Below the pieces are notes generated by a model. The model searched no databases. It saw only the letters and a list, made by a program, of their open reading frames with translations, and was not told the DNA's origin. DNA of 64,000 bases from Pseudomonas sp. v388. Its GTDB lineage: Bacteria > Pseudomonadota > Gammaproteobacteria > Pseudomonadales > Pseudomonadaceae. Within the stretch, counting starts at the first letter, position 1. Each line of letters starts with the position of its first letter. The stretch covers positions 248,001-312,000 of the forward strand of contig NZ_RHQN01000001.1 of assembly GCF_003935425.1 (NCBI RefSeq). Direction: 5' to 3'. Shown here one piece after another: positions 10,883 to 18,842 of the stretch. The position numbers and the translations under genes were made by a program.

Positions 10883-11119
10883 TCAGGCGTGACGCAGATC
10901 CGCCATCCTTCGGCCGATGGCCTGAGTGAAGAGCATTTCCAGTGCATCGACGTCGGCCGCGGCCATCGCGCCACAGCAGCCCAGGCCCATGCAGAACCCT
11001 TCGCTGATGCCGCCCAGGCGTGACAACTCAAGCACGCCCTCGGCCTCGGCAATTTCGATGAGGATGCTGCTCACCTGTGAGCGCACGGCATCGGGCATGG
11101 TGATCTGATCGAGTGTCAT
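10883..11119 (-). CDS. small cysteine-containing hypothetical protein, 78 aa
   Basis: I do not recognise this family. The ATG at 11119 follows a clear ribosome site (AGAGGAGACCGAT). The protein has a helical, acidic first half (VSSILIEIAEAEGVLELSRL), then the motif GFCMGLGCCGAM with three cysteines, and a helical end. It has no signal peptide or transmembrane helix. The Cys cluster could bind metal or take part in redox chemistry, which is an inference. It lies convergent to gdx with 10 bases between them, and 83 bases after the DUF2238 gene on the same strand. Confidence 0.6.
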   Translation of the reverse strand: MTLDQITMPDAVRSQVSSILIEIAEAEGVLELSRLGGISEGFCMGLGCCGAMAAADVDALEMLFTQAIGRRMADLRHA

Positions 11120-11202
11120 ATCGGTCTCCTCTGACAAGGAGGCCATTGTGTTCTCTGCGGGCCTTTTGCGTAAGAGGAAGTGGCGCTTGCCTGCCACCTG
11201 TG

Positions 11203-11853
11203 TCAGTTGCGGGCGGCGAGCAACGCACGATTCCAGATCGCGTGGCCGCGAAAGACGAGCACCAACAGCCCGCCGGCCGCCGCGACGGCCATGTCTTTTT
11301 GCGCATCCCAGAAATCGTTCTGAGCGCCGACGAAGGATGAATTGCCGCCACCGATGTACTGACCGCCGACCCATTCCATCAGTTCGTACAGCATTGACGT
11401 GGACAGGACGAACGACCACGCGATCAAGGACGCCCAGGCGCCTTTCAAACGGCATTGGGTGGTGACGATTTCGCGGATGGGCAGGGCGGTGAGCAGTCCG
11501 TAGCACAGGTGCACGAAACGGTCGTACTGATTGCGGGTCCAGCCGCACAGCCGGTCGATGTCGAGGCCGGTTAGGTCGGCGAAGGCCGCGTTGTAAGGCA
11601 CCTTGGGGTAGGTGTAGTGCGTGCCGATCTGGTGCAGGCAGAGAAACAGCAGCGCCAGTGCCCATGAACGCGGTGACCAGTAGAACCGATGCCGAGTGAT
11701 CCAGACTGCGCAGGCGCCAACGGCCACCAGGCTGTTTTCCATCAGCCAGGTACTGCGGTCAGCCGGATTCCAGCCCAGTACCACGAGCACACCGAGGAAT
11801 GCGCACTGCATGCAGGTGGTAACGGTCGATTGCGATTCATGCTTGCTCGGCAC
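11203..11853 (-). CDS. DUF2238 (YjdF-like) inner-membrane protein
   Basis: A 216-residue integral membrane protein with about six hydrophobic segments, matching the YjdF/DUF2238 family of unknown function. Characteristic stretches are THYTYPKVPYN, YDRFVHLCYGLL, a periplasmic-type YELMEWVGG and FVGAQNDFWDAQKDM. Charged and aromatic residues are conserved near the membrane. The start is GTG at 11853, preceded by AAGGAG with ideal spacing. It may be cotranscribed with the 78-residue gene downstream. Confidence 0.8.
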   Translation of the reverse strand: MPSKHESQSTVTTCMQCAFLGVLVVLGWNPADRSTWLMENSLVAVGACAVWITRHRFYWSPRSWALALLFLCLHQIGTHYTYPKVPYNAAFADLTGLDIDRLCGWTRNQYDRFVHLCYGLLTALPIREIVTTQCRLKGAWASLIAWSFVLSTSMLYELMEWVGGQYIGGGNSSFVGAQNDFWDAQKDMAVAAAGGLLVLVFRGHAIWNRALLAARN

Positions 11854-12184
11854 GCAGATACTCCTTGTCGCCTACTCACGGCCAGGCTTTGGGAGCAGGC
11901 CGAACGGATAACCTTTAGTCCGCGGGCCGGGTTCAACAATTCCATCGACTTCCTGGCACGACCGTTGCGGTTGTATCCAGACACTTCAAAGATGCGGCGG
12001 GAAACTTATCTGCCTGTTTCTTATCTCAGCTGTACAGTTTCGCTACGACGCGCTGTACAAGTCTTGTGAAAGTTTTCCCAAGTCCGGCAAGCAAATTTGA
12101 TACTGTGTGTGCGGATTTTTTATCGCGACCTTGATAGCGTTCGCCGACCTCCGACTTTCGCCCACACTTTTCTGGAGGGATACC
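11854..12184. other. intergenic promoter region between DUF2238 and bphP
   Basis: Divergent promoters for the DUF2238 gene and the phytochrome operon should lie here. The stretch from about 11,990 to 12,120 is richer in A/T than its surroundings. The only convincing signal is TCTGGAGGG (12172-12180), the ribosome site for the TTG start of bphP. I see no gene or repeat. Confidence 0.45.
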
Positions 12185-14440
12185 TTGACTACCCCCGCAA
12201 CGCCCGACGCCTTCCAAGCCGCGCTGGACAACTGCGCGCGTGAGCCGATTCGCACGCCCGGCAGCATTCAGCCGCAGGGCTTCATGCTGGTGGTGGAAGA
12301 GCCGGGGCTGGTGATCCGGCAGATCAGCGAGAATCTGCCGCAGTGGCTTGGTGTCGACAGTGACGCGCTGTTGGGCGCGCCCCTGGATGCGGTGGTGGCC
12401 AGGGCTGCGGACGTCATCGAGCAGTTCGACGGCCTGGATGAGGACCAGACCCACCCCTATCACGTAGGGGATATCACTTTCCTGATCGGCGAGCGGGCAG
12501 CAGAATCGATTCCGATGATGCTGCACCGGCATGACCGGATGCTCATCGCCGAGTTCCAGCGCCCCGATGCCGTCTCGATTTCAGGCACCAGCCTGTATCC
12601 GGTGCTGCGCTCGTTCATCAGCGGCGCTTCCGAAGCGGAATCGGTCGACCAGTTGTGCGAACGTGCGGTGCGTGTGCTCAAGCGGCTGACCGGGTTCGGC
12701 AGGGTCAAGTCTTATCGCTTCGACAATGAGGGCAACGGGCTGGTCAATGCCGAGCTGGTCGATGAGGGCTATCCCAGCTACAAGGGCCTGTGTTTTCCCG
12801 CCTCGGACATTCCCGCCCAGGCACGGGAGCTGTACTGCCTGAACCGTATCCGGGTCATCGAAGATGCCACTTACGAGCCGGCGCGCCTGGTGCCGTCCAG
12901 CAACCCGCTGACCGGGCAACCGCTGGATCTCAGTTTCTCGGCGTTGCGCAGCGTGTCGCCGGTGCACCTGCAGTACATGCGCAACATGCAGACGCTGGCG
13001 TCCATGTCGGTGTCCATCGTGGTCAACGGCGCCTTGTGGGGGTTGATTTCCTGCCACCATAACGCGCCACGCTCGGTGCGTTTCCACATCCGTTCGGCCT
13101 GTGAACTGCTGGGGCGCGTGTTGTCGCTTCAGGTCGAAAGCCGCGAAACGCACCTGCGCAACGAGCGGATGCTGGAAATCCGGCAACGCATCGTGCAACT
13201 GCTGGGGGCCATCGCCGATCACGACAGCGTGCTGCTGGGCGTACGCGCCATGCCCGATGTCTTCGTCCATTTCGTGGGCGCGGCGGGGGCGGCAGTGGTG
13301 TCCGGTTCCGGTTGCGAGCTGCACGGCAATACGCCGCCCAAACCTCAGGTGATGGCGCTGGCCGCCTGGCTGACCCAGCGCCACGAGGACCTGTTTCACA
13401 GCGACAACATCAGCCGCGATATCCCGCCACTGGCCGCCTTGAGCGGGGTCGCCAGTGGCGTGCTGGCGGTCTCTATTTCCGAGATCCATCCTCATTACCT
13501 GGTGTGGTTCAAGCCGGCGCAATCGCAGATCGTCAACTGGGCGGGCCGCCCCGACAAGAGCATCGGCCAAAGCGGCTCGCTGAGCCCCAGGCAGAGTTTC
13601 GAGCAGTGGCAGCAGGTGGTCGAAGGCTTTTCCACGCCGTGGAGCGTCAGCGAGATCGATGGCGTCCAGGAGTTGCGCCTGGCGATTCTGGGCATCGTGC
13701 TGCGCAAGGCCGAAGAACTGGCCCAGCTGTCTGAAGACCTGGAGCGCTCGAACAAGGAACTGGAAGCGTTTTCCTACAGCGTCTCCCATGACCTGCGCGC
13801 GCCGTTGCGTCATATCGCCGGTTACGCCGAGCTGCTGGGTGAAATGGAGGGTTCGAACCTGTCCGAACGGGGTTTGCGCTTCCTCGGCACCATCGAAGAT
13901 TCGGCAAAGTTTGCCGGCACCCTGGTTGACAACCTGCTGAGTTTCTCGCAGATGGGCCGCAGCGCGATGCGCTTTTCGGATGTGAACCTGTCCGCCATGG
14001 TGGCCTCCATCCAGCTGGAAATGCGCCCGGATTACGAAGGACGCCAGATCGAATGGACCTTTCACTCGCTGCCGGTTGTCGTAGCAGACCCGGCTTTTCT
14101 GCACCTGGCCATGCGCAACCTGATTGCCAATGCCATCAAGTACACCCGTAAGCAGCCTGTGGCGACCATCGAGGTCGGCGTCCAGGAGCGTGAGGCCGAT
14201 ACCGTCATCAGCGTTCGGGATAACGGCGTGGGTTTCGACATGCAGTATGTCGACAAGCTGTTCGGCGTATTCCAGCGGCTGCACCGCATGGACGAATTCG
14301 AAGGCACCGGGATCGGCCTTGCCAACGTGCGGCGGATCATCGAGCGCCACGGCGGCACGGTCTGGGCCGAGGGCGTCGTGGGTAGCGGCGCTACATTTTA
14401 CCTTTCACTGCCCAAGCGAGCGCTTCGGCCGAACCATTGA
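12185..14440 (+). CDS. bphP: bacteriophytochrome histidine kinase BphP
   Basis: A 751-residue red/far-red light sensor kinase in the cytoplasm. Order: PAS (about 1-115), GAF (about 135-310), PHY (about 325-510), HisKA (about 525-590), HATPase_c (to the end). The biliverdin-attaching Cys is Cys17 in DNCAREPIRTPGSIQPQG. GAF carries FPASDIPAQA and the PHY tongue has PRQSF. The phospho-acceptor is His535 (VSHDLRAPLRH), followed by the N-box NLIANAIKYTRK and G-boxes DNGVGFD and GTGIGLANV. The start is TTG with GGAGG upstream, since the longer open frame before it lacks phytochrome similarity. Typical QPHG is QPQG here. It is first in an operon with two response-regulator genes. Confidence 0.93.
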   Translation: MTTPATPDAFQAALDNCAREPIRTPGSIQPQGFMLVVEEPGLVIRQISENLPQWLGVDSDALLGAPLDAVVARAADVIEQFDGLDEDQTHPYHVGDITFLIGERAAESIPMMLHRHDRMLIAEFQRPDAVSISGTSLYPVLRSFISGASEAESVDQLCERAVRVLKRLTGFGRVKSYRFDNEGNGLVNAELVDEGYPSYKGLCFPASDIPAQARELYCLNRIRVIEDATYEPARLVPSSNPLTGQPLDLSFSALRSVSPVHLQYMRNMQTLASMSVSIVVNGALWGLISCHHNAPRSVRFHIRSACELLGRVLSLQVESRETHLRNERMLEIRQRIVQLLGAIADHDSVLLGVRAMPDVFVHFVGAAGAAVVSGSGCELHGNTPPKPQVMALAAWLTQRHEDLFHSDNISRDIPPLAALSGVASGVLAVSISEIHPHYLVWFKPAQSQIVNWAGRPDKSIGQSGSLSPRQSFEQWQQVVEGFSTPWSVSEIDGVQELRLAILGIVLRKAEELAQLSEDLERSNKELEAFSYSVSHDLRAPLRHIAGYAELLGEMEGSNLSERGLRFLGTIEDSAKFAGTLVDNLLSFSQMGRSAMRFSDVNLSAMVASIQLEMRPDYEGRQIEWTFHSLPVVVADPAFLHLAMRNLIANAIKYTRKQPVATIEVGVQEREADTVISVRDNGVGFDMQYVDKLFGVFQRLHRMDEFEGTGIGLANVRRIIERHGGTVWAEGVVGSGATFYLSLPKRALRPNH

Positions 14441-14452
14441 TACGAGATTCCC

Positions 14453-14914
14453 ATGCTAAAGCCAATACTCTTGGTAGAAGACAACCCCAATGACCTGGAA
14501 CTGGCGCTGATCGCGCTGGAGCGCAGCAACCTGGCAAACGATATCGTAGTGGTCCGCGATGGCTCCGAAGCGCTGGATTATCTGTTGCGCAGGAATCAGT
14601 TCTCGGACCGCGATGAAGGCAATCCGGCCGTGCTGCTGCTCGACCTCAAACTGCCCAAGGTCGACGGCCTGCAGGTACTGGAGAAGATCCGCGAGACCGA
14701 GCAGCTGCGCAGTATTCCCGTGGTCATGCTGACCTCGTCCCGTGAAGAACCGGATCTGGATCGGGCCTATCAGTTGGGCGTCAATGCCTACGTGGTCAAG
14801 CCCGTGCAATTCAAGGAGTTCGTCAGTGCGATCTCCGACCTGGGAGTGTTCTGGGCCTTGCTCAACGAGCCGCCGTCCGGATCGATGCGCGTGCCGCGCC
14901 GACCCAAGGTTTGA
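14453..14914 (+). CDS. single-domain response regulator of the phytochrome operon
   Basis: A 153-residue receiver domain of the Rcp1 type, which commonly pairs with phytochrome kinases. The acidic pocket is LLVEDNPNDLEL, the phospho-acceptor is Asp64 in LLLDLKLPKVDG, and the conserved Thr/Ser and Lys are in MLTSSRE and YVVKPVQF. There is no output domain; a short Pro/Arg tail (SMRVPRRPKV) ends the protein. It starts 12 bases after bphP and should receive phosphate from His535 of BphP (inference from family and operon). Confidence 0.93.
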   Translation: MLKPILLVEDNPNDLELALIALERSNLANDIVVVRDGSEALDYLLRRNQFSDRDEGNPAVLLLDLKLPKVDGLQVLEKIRETEQLRSIPVVMLTSSREEPDLDRAYQLGVNAYVVKPVQFKEFVSAISDLGVFWALLNEPPSGSMRVPRRPKV

Positions 14915-14922
14915 GCCTGCCC

Positions 14923-17322
14923 ATGTCTGCAACCGAACCGGCTATCGATACGCCGCTTGCCACCGTCAAGCTGCTGCTGGTCGAGGACAGCGCCCACGAC
15001 GTCGAGCTGACGCTGCTGACGCTGGAGTCCAGCGGGCTGCTGATCGATCCGGTCGTGGTCTACGACCACGATAATGCGCGCAGTGCGTTGCTGGCGCAGA
15101 GCTTCGATGCGATCGTGTGTGACGTGCTGCTGCCGTCCTCGTCGGGGGTGCAGGTGCTGGAGGTGGCGAAACAGGTCGCGCCTCAGACCCCGTTCATCTT
15201 CCTGTCCGGCATGTTCGGCGAGCAACAGGCCGTCGAAACCATGCGCCTGGGCGCCGTGGACTATGTGCTCAAGCAAAACCTCAAGGTGCTGCCCAAGGCG
15301 GTCATGCGGGCGGTGCTTGAAGTTCGCGAGCGCGAAAAACGCCGTGCCGCGGAAACCGCCCTGGAAGAAGTCGAGGTTCGCGCACGGCTGGCCATCGAAG
15401 CTGCGGAAATGGGCGTGTGGGAATTCAACCTGCGGACCGGCGAAGTCTTCTGGGACGAGCGCTGTCGGGAGCTGTACCAGCTGCCGCCCACGGGGTTCGT
15501 GTCCATGGGCGATGTGGTGGAGCGTTGCCATCCGGATGACCGGGAATTGTTGCAGCGCAAGATCGACCAGGCGATGGCCGAGGAGTCAGGGTTCAATGCC
15601 GAGTACCGGGTGATCCTGCCGGGCAACCGGGTCCGCTGGCTCAATTCCAATGGTCGCTCGCTGTTCAAGGATGGCCGGTGCGTGAGGTTCAGCGGCGTTC
15701 TGCAGGACATCAGCGAGCGCAAGGTCGCGACCCAGGAACTGGTCGAACTGACCGAAACCCTGGGCGAACGTGTCGAGCAACGCACCCGCGAACGGGACCG
15801 GACCTGGGAACTGTCCCGGGAATTGCTGGGTGTGCTGCGTTTCGACATGACGCCCATCAACTTCAACCCCGCGTGGGAAGCCGCGCTGGGCTGGTCGCGG
15901 GAAAAAATCAGCGGGCTGCGCTTGTGGGAGCTGATCCATCCGGCCGATCTGGAGGCCACGATCAAGGAAACCCGCAGCATTGCCGAGGGCAATGTCTCGA
16001 CCCGATTCGTCAACCGCATGCGCCACGCCAGCGGCGAGTACCGTTGGTTGTCCTGGACCATCGTTCCGGAAAACGGCCTGATGTATGCCGCCGTGCGAGA
16101 CATCACCGAAGAACGGGCCGTGGTCGAGGAACTGGCTTCCACCAACCGCAGGCTGCGCGAGCAGATGGACGAGCGCGAGCGTGTCGAGGCAACCTTGCAG
16201 CAGATGCAGCGCCTGGAAGTGGTCGGCCAGCTGACGGCGGGCGTCGCCCATGACTTCAACAACCTGCTGACCGTCATCCTGACCAGCTCGACCCTCGCGG
16301 CCCGGGACACGGATCGTGGCAACTTCGACAAGCTGCCGGCCAGGCTGAACAACATCAAGGAAGCGGGCGAGCGGGGCGCCCGGCTGACGGCCCAGTTGCT
16401 TTCGTTCTCCAGGCGCCAGCGCCTGCAACCGCGCCCGGTGGACTTGAACGCGACGATTCTTGGCATGCAGGGCCTGCTGTTCAAGGCACTCGGCGCCACG
16501 ATATGGGTCGAGACCTCGCTGGCGCAGGATCTGTGGACCGCTTCGGCGGACCCGACCCAGACGGAAATGATCATCCTCAACCTGGCCATCAACGCGCGGG
16601 ACGCCATGGCCCAGGGCAACGGTTCGTTGAAGCTGCAAACCAGCAACGAAGTGGTCACCACGGCTCCGACCCGCCCCGAAGACCCGGACCCCGGAAGCTA
16701 TGTGGTGTTTTCCATGGCCGACTCCGGCAGCGGCATGAGCGACGAGATCCTGCAAAAGGTCTTCGAACCGTTCTTCACGACCAAACAGGTGGGCCACGGC
16801 TCGGGGCTGGGCCTGGCGCAGGTGTTCGGTTTCGCCAAGCAATCCGGCGGCGGCGTCAGGATCGAGACGGCGCTGGGCGTCGGCACCACTGTCAGCGTCT
16901 ATTTGCCCAGGGTCAGCAGTGACGAGAACGCGGCGATCGAAGAGCCGCCCCAGGCTCACGAGCCGCGGGACGTGGACGGATCGAAAATCCTGTTGGTGGA
17001 TGATGACGATGCGGTACGCGGCCTGACCGCGACGCTTCTGGAATCCTTCGGGCTCACTGTGATCCAGGCCGCCAGTGGCGTGGAGGCGCTGGACGTCCTG
17101 ACGCCGGACGTGGATCTGGTGCTCACCGATTACGCCATGCCGGGCATGACCGGCGGCGAACTGGCCTCCTTGCTGAATGACGCCAACCCGGCACTGCCGG
17201 TGATCTTCGTGACCGGCTATGCCGACACCGACGTTTTGGGCCTCAATGACTGCACCGTGATCCAGAAGCCCTTTACCGAACGCGGCCTGCGGGAAGTGAT
17301 CCGAAACGCACTGGCGCGCTAG
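14923..17322 (+). CDS. hybrid histidine kinase, REC-PAS-PAS-HisKA-HATPase-REC
   Basis: A 799-residue cytoplasmic multi-domain signalling protein. Domains: N-terminal receiver (about 10-130, LLVEDSAHDVEL, CDVLLP), PAS (about 150-275), PAS (about 300-415), HisKA with His443 in GVAHDFNN, HATPase_c with NLAINARDAM, DSGSGMS and GSGLGLAQV, and a C-terminal receiver (LLVDDDDAV, LTDYAMPG, QKPF). An N-terminal receiver lets another kinase, plausibly BphP, feed into it. ATG 14923 is chosen; the frame is open from TTG 14911, which overlaps the previous stop. It is last in the light-sensing operon and there is no DNA-binding output. Confidence 0.9.
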   Translation: MSATEPAIDTPLATVKLLLVEDSAHDVELTLLTLESSGLLIDPVVVYDHDNARSALLAQSFDAIVCDVLLPSSSGVQVLEVAKQVAPQTPFIFLSGMFGEQQAVETMRLGAVDYVLKQNLKVLPKAVMRAVLEVREREKRRAAETALEEVEVRARLAIEAAEMGVWEFNLRTGEVFWDERCRELYQLPPTGFVSMGDVVERCHPDDRELLQRKIDQAMAEESGFNAEYRVILPGNRVRWLNSNGRSLFKDGRCVRFSGVLQDISERKVATQELVELTETLGERVEQRTRERDRTWELSRELLGVLRFDMTPINFNPAWEAALGWSREKISGLRLWELIHPADLEATIKETRSIAEGNVSTRFVNRMRHASGEYRWLSWTIVPENGLMYAAVRDITEERAVVEELASTNRRLREQMDERERVEATLQQMQRLEVVGQLTAGVAHDFNNLLTVILTSSTLAARDTDRGNFDKLPARLNNIKEAGERGARLTAQLLSFSRRQRLQPRPVDLNATILGMQGLLFKALGATIWVETSLAQDLWTASADPTQTEMIILNLAINARDAMAQGNGSLKLQTSNEVVTTAPTRPEDPDPGSYVVFSMADSGSGMSDEILQKVFEPFFTTKQVGHGSGLGLAQVFGFAKQSGGGVRIETALGVGTTVSVYLPRVSSDENAAIEEPPQAHEPRDVDGSKILLVDDDDAVRGLTATLLESFGLTVIQAASGVEALDVLTPDVDLVLTDYAMPGMTGGELASLLNDANPALPVIFVTGYADTDVLGLNDCTVIQKPFTERGLREVIRNALAR

Positions 17323-17555
17323 GCAGACCGCTTTGCTTGCATCGGGTTCTTCACCTGACCGGCTACGAAAAATCTTTGGGTCTCTTGTGGGGGCAGGGAG
17401 TGTTTTGCGTGCGTGCGAGCTTGCGAGCGGAAAGATGCGGTGACAAACCGGCAGTGGAGTCGTGCCTTGTCTGAGCGGTAAGGTTTGCCGCGCTCAAGGA
17501 CGAGCGCCTGTTGTCAGGTCCGTGCATCTGACCTGCATCGCACAAGGACTCACTG

Positions 17556-18803
17556 ATGCCCCGTTCATTGCTGTTCATTTCCGCGCGCCACGCCTTGCTG
17601 TTCTGCCTGATGCTTTCGCTGTTCGAACTGTTGGTTTATGCCGGCAGCGATATGGTGATGCCCGGCATGTTGACCGTTATCGCGAACCTTGAGGCCCAGG
17701 TGCATTACGTACCCTGGTCGCTGAATGCCTACCTCATGGGCGGTGTTGCATTTCAGTGGCTCATCGGCCCGTTGTCAGACCGTTTCGGTCGGCGTCCCCT
17801 GATGTTGATTGGCTGCGCGGTGTTCATTATCGCCAGCCTGCTCAGCGCCTCGGTGGTGAATATCGACCAGTTCATTGCCTTGCGCTTTGTTCAGGGGATA
17901 GGGATGGGTTTCGTGATTGCGGTGGGTTACCCGGCGCTGCAAGAGAGCTTCAGCGAAACCGGTTCGGTGCGGCTCTTTGCCATTTTCTCGACCATCGGAT
18001 TGCTTTCTCCGCTGCTCGGTCCATTACTGGGCACCGCGTTGCTGTCCGTCATTTCCTGGCGGACGCTGTTCATCGTGATCGCGGCGTCGGGCGCGCTGGT
18101 CTGGCTCGGCCTCTATCGATGGATGCCTGAAACCATCGGCGTGCTGCGCCGGGATGGCACCCGACTGCAACCGCACGCGTTGCGCATGGCTGAGCTGCTG
18201 CGCATTTACGGCGGGCTGTTGAACAACCGCGCGTTCATGGCGGGGAGCATCGCGCTGGGTCTGATCGGGCTCCCGCTGTTGGCCTGGATAGCATTGTCCC
18301 CGGTGTTGCTGATCCACCAGCTTGACTTGAGCACTGGCCAATACGCACTTTGGCAACTGCCGGTCTTCGGCGGGATGATCCTGGGCAGTGTGGTGCTAAA
18401 CAAAGCGGCGCAGACCATGAGCATTGAGTGCCTGTTGTCCATGGGAATAAGGTGGGTGATCGGCGGGTTGGGCCTGGCGCTGATCATGACGCTGATCACC
18501 GGCCACATTATCGCGCTGGCCGCTGGTCTTGCCCTGTACGCCTTCGGCGTGGGCATCTGCAACGCTACGCTGTACCGGCTTACGCTATTTTCCAGCGAAC
18601 GTGGCAAGGGGGCGGTTTCCGCGCTGCTCGGGATGATTCCTGTGGCGATATTTGCCTGTGGCATTTACCTGCTGACCGCGCTGGGTGCCTGCAACAGCCT
18701 TGAAGCTTATATCATCGCCGCGGCCTTTCCTGCCGCCGCTGCGGTGGTGCCTGTTCGCTATGTACTGGCGGTGCGGGCCGCTACGGAGCGGCAGCACCGG
18801 TAG
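17556..18803 (+). CDS. MdfA-type MFS multidrug efflux transporter
   Basis: A 415-residue proton antiporter with twelve hydrophobic segments. It resembles MdfA/Cmr: LFELLVYAGSDMVMPGM places acidic residues (Glu, Asp) in helix 1 as in MdfA, WSLNAYLMGGVAFQWLIGPL follows, and the loop motif LSDRFGRRPL is the MFS signature A. Such pumps export cationic and neutral drugs. The gene is monocistronic and runs towards the convergent uvrA paralogue. The 233 bases upstream (17323-17555) contain no recognised element. Confidence 0.85.
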   Translation: MPRSLLFISARHALLFCLMLSLFELLVYAGSDMVMPGMLTVIANLEAQVHYVPWSLNAYLMGGVAFQWLIGPLSDRFGRRPLMLIGCAVFIIASLLSASVVNIDQFIALRFVQGIGMGFVIAVGYPALQESFSETGSVRLFAIFSTIGLLSPLLGPLLGTALLSVISWRTLFIVIAASGALVWLGLYRWMPETIGVLRRDGTRLQPHALRMAELLRIYGGLLNNRAFMAGSIALGLIGLPLLAWIALSPVLLIHQLDLSTGQYALWQLPVFGGMILGSVVLNKAAQTMSIECLLSMGIRWVIGGLGLALIMTLITGHIIALAAGLALYAFGVGICNATLYRLTLFSSERGKGAVSALLGMIPVAIFACGIYLLTALGACNSLEAYIIAAAFPAAAAVVPVRYVLAVRAATERQHR

Positions 18804-18842
18804 CGGCTGGAGCCGGCTGGCTGCGGCTATGGAACTGGCTCG

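Noticed and set aside
17323-17555. Terminator or small RNA after the phytochrome operon
   Set aside because: No hairpin with a T-run and no conserved structure could be supported by eye.
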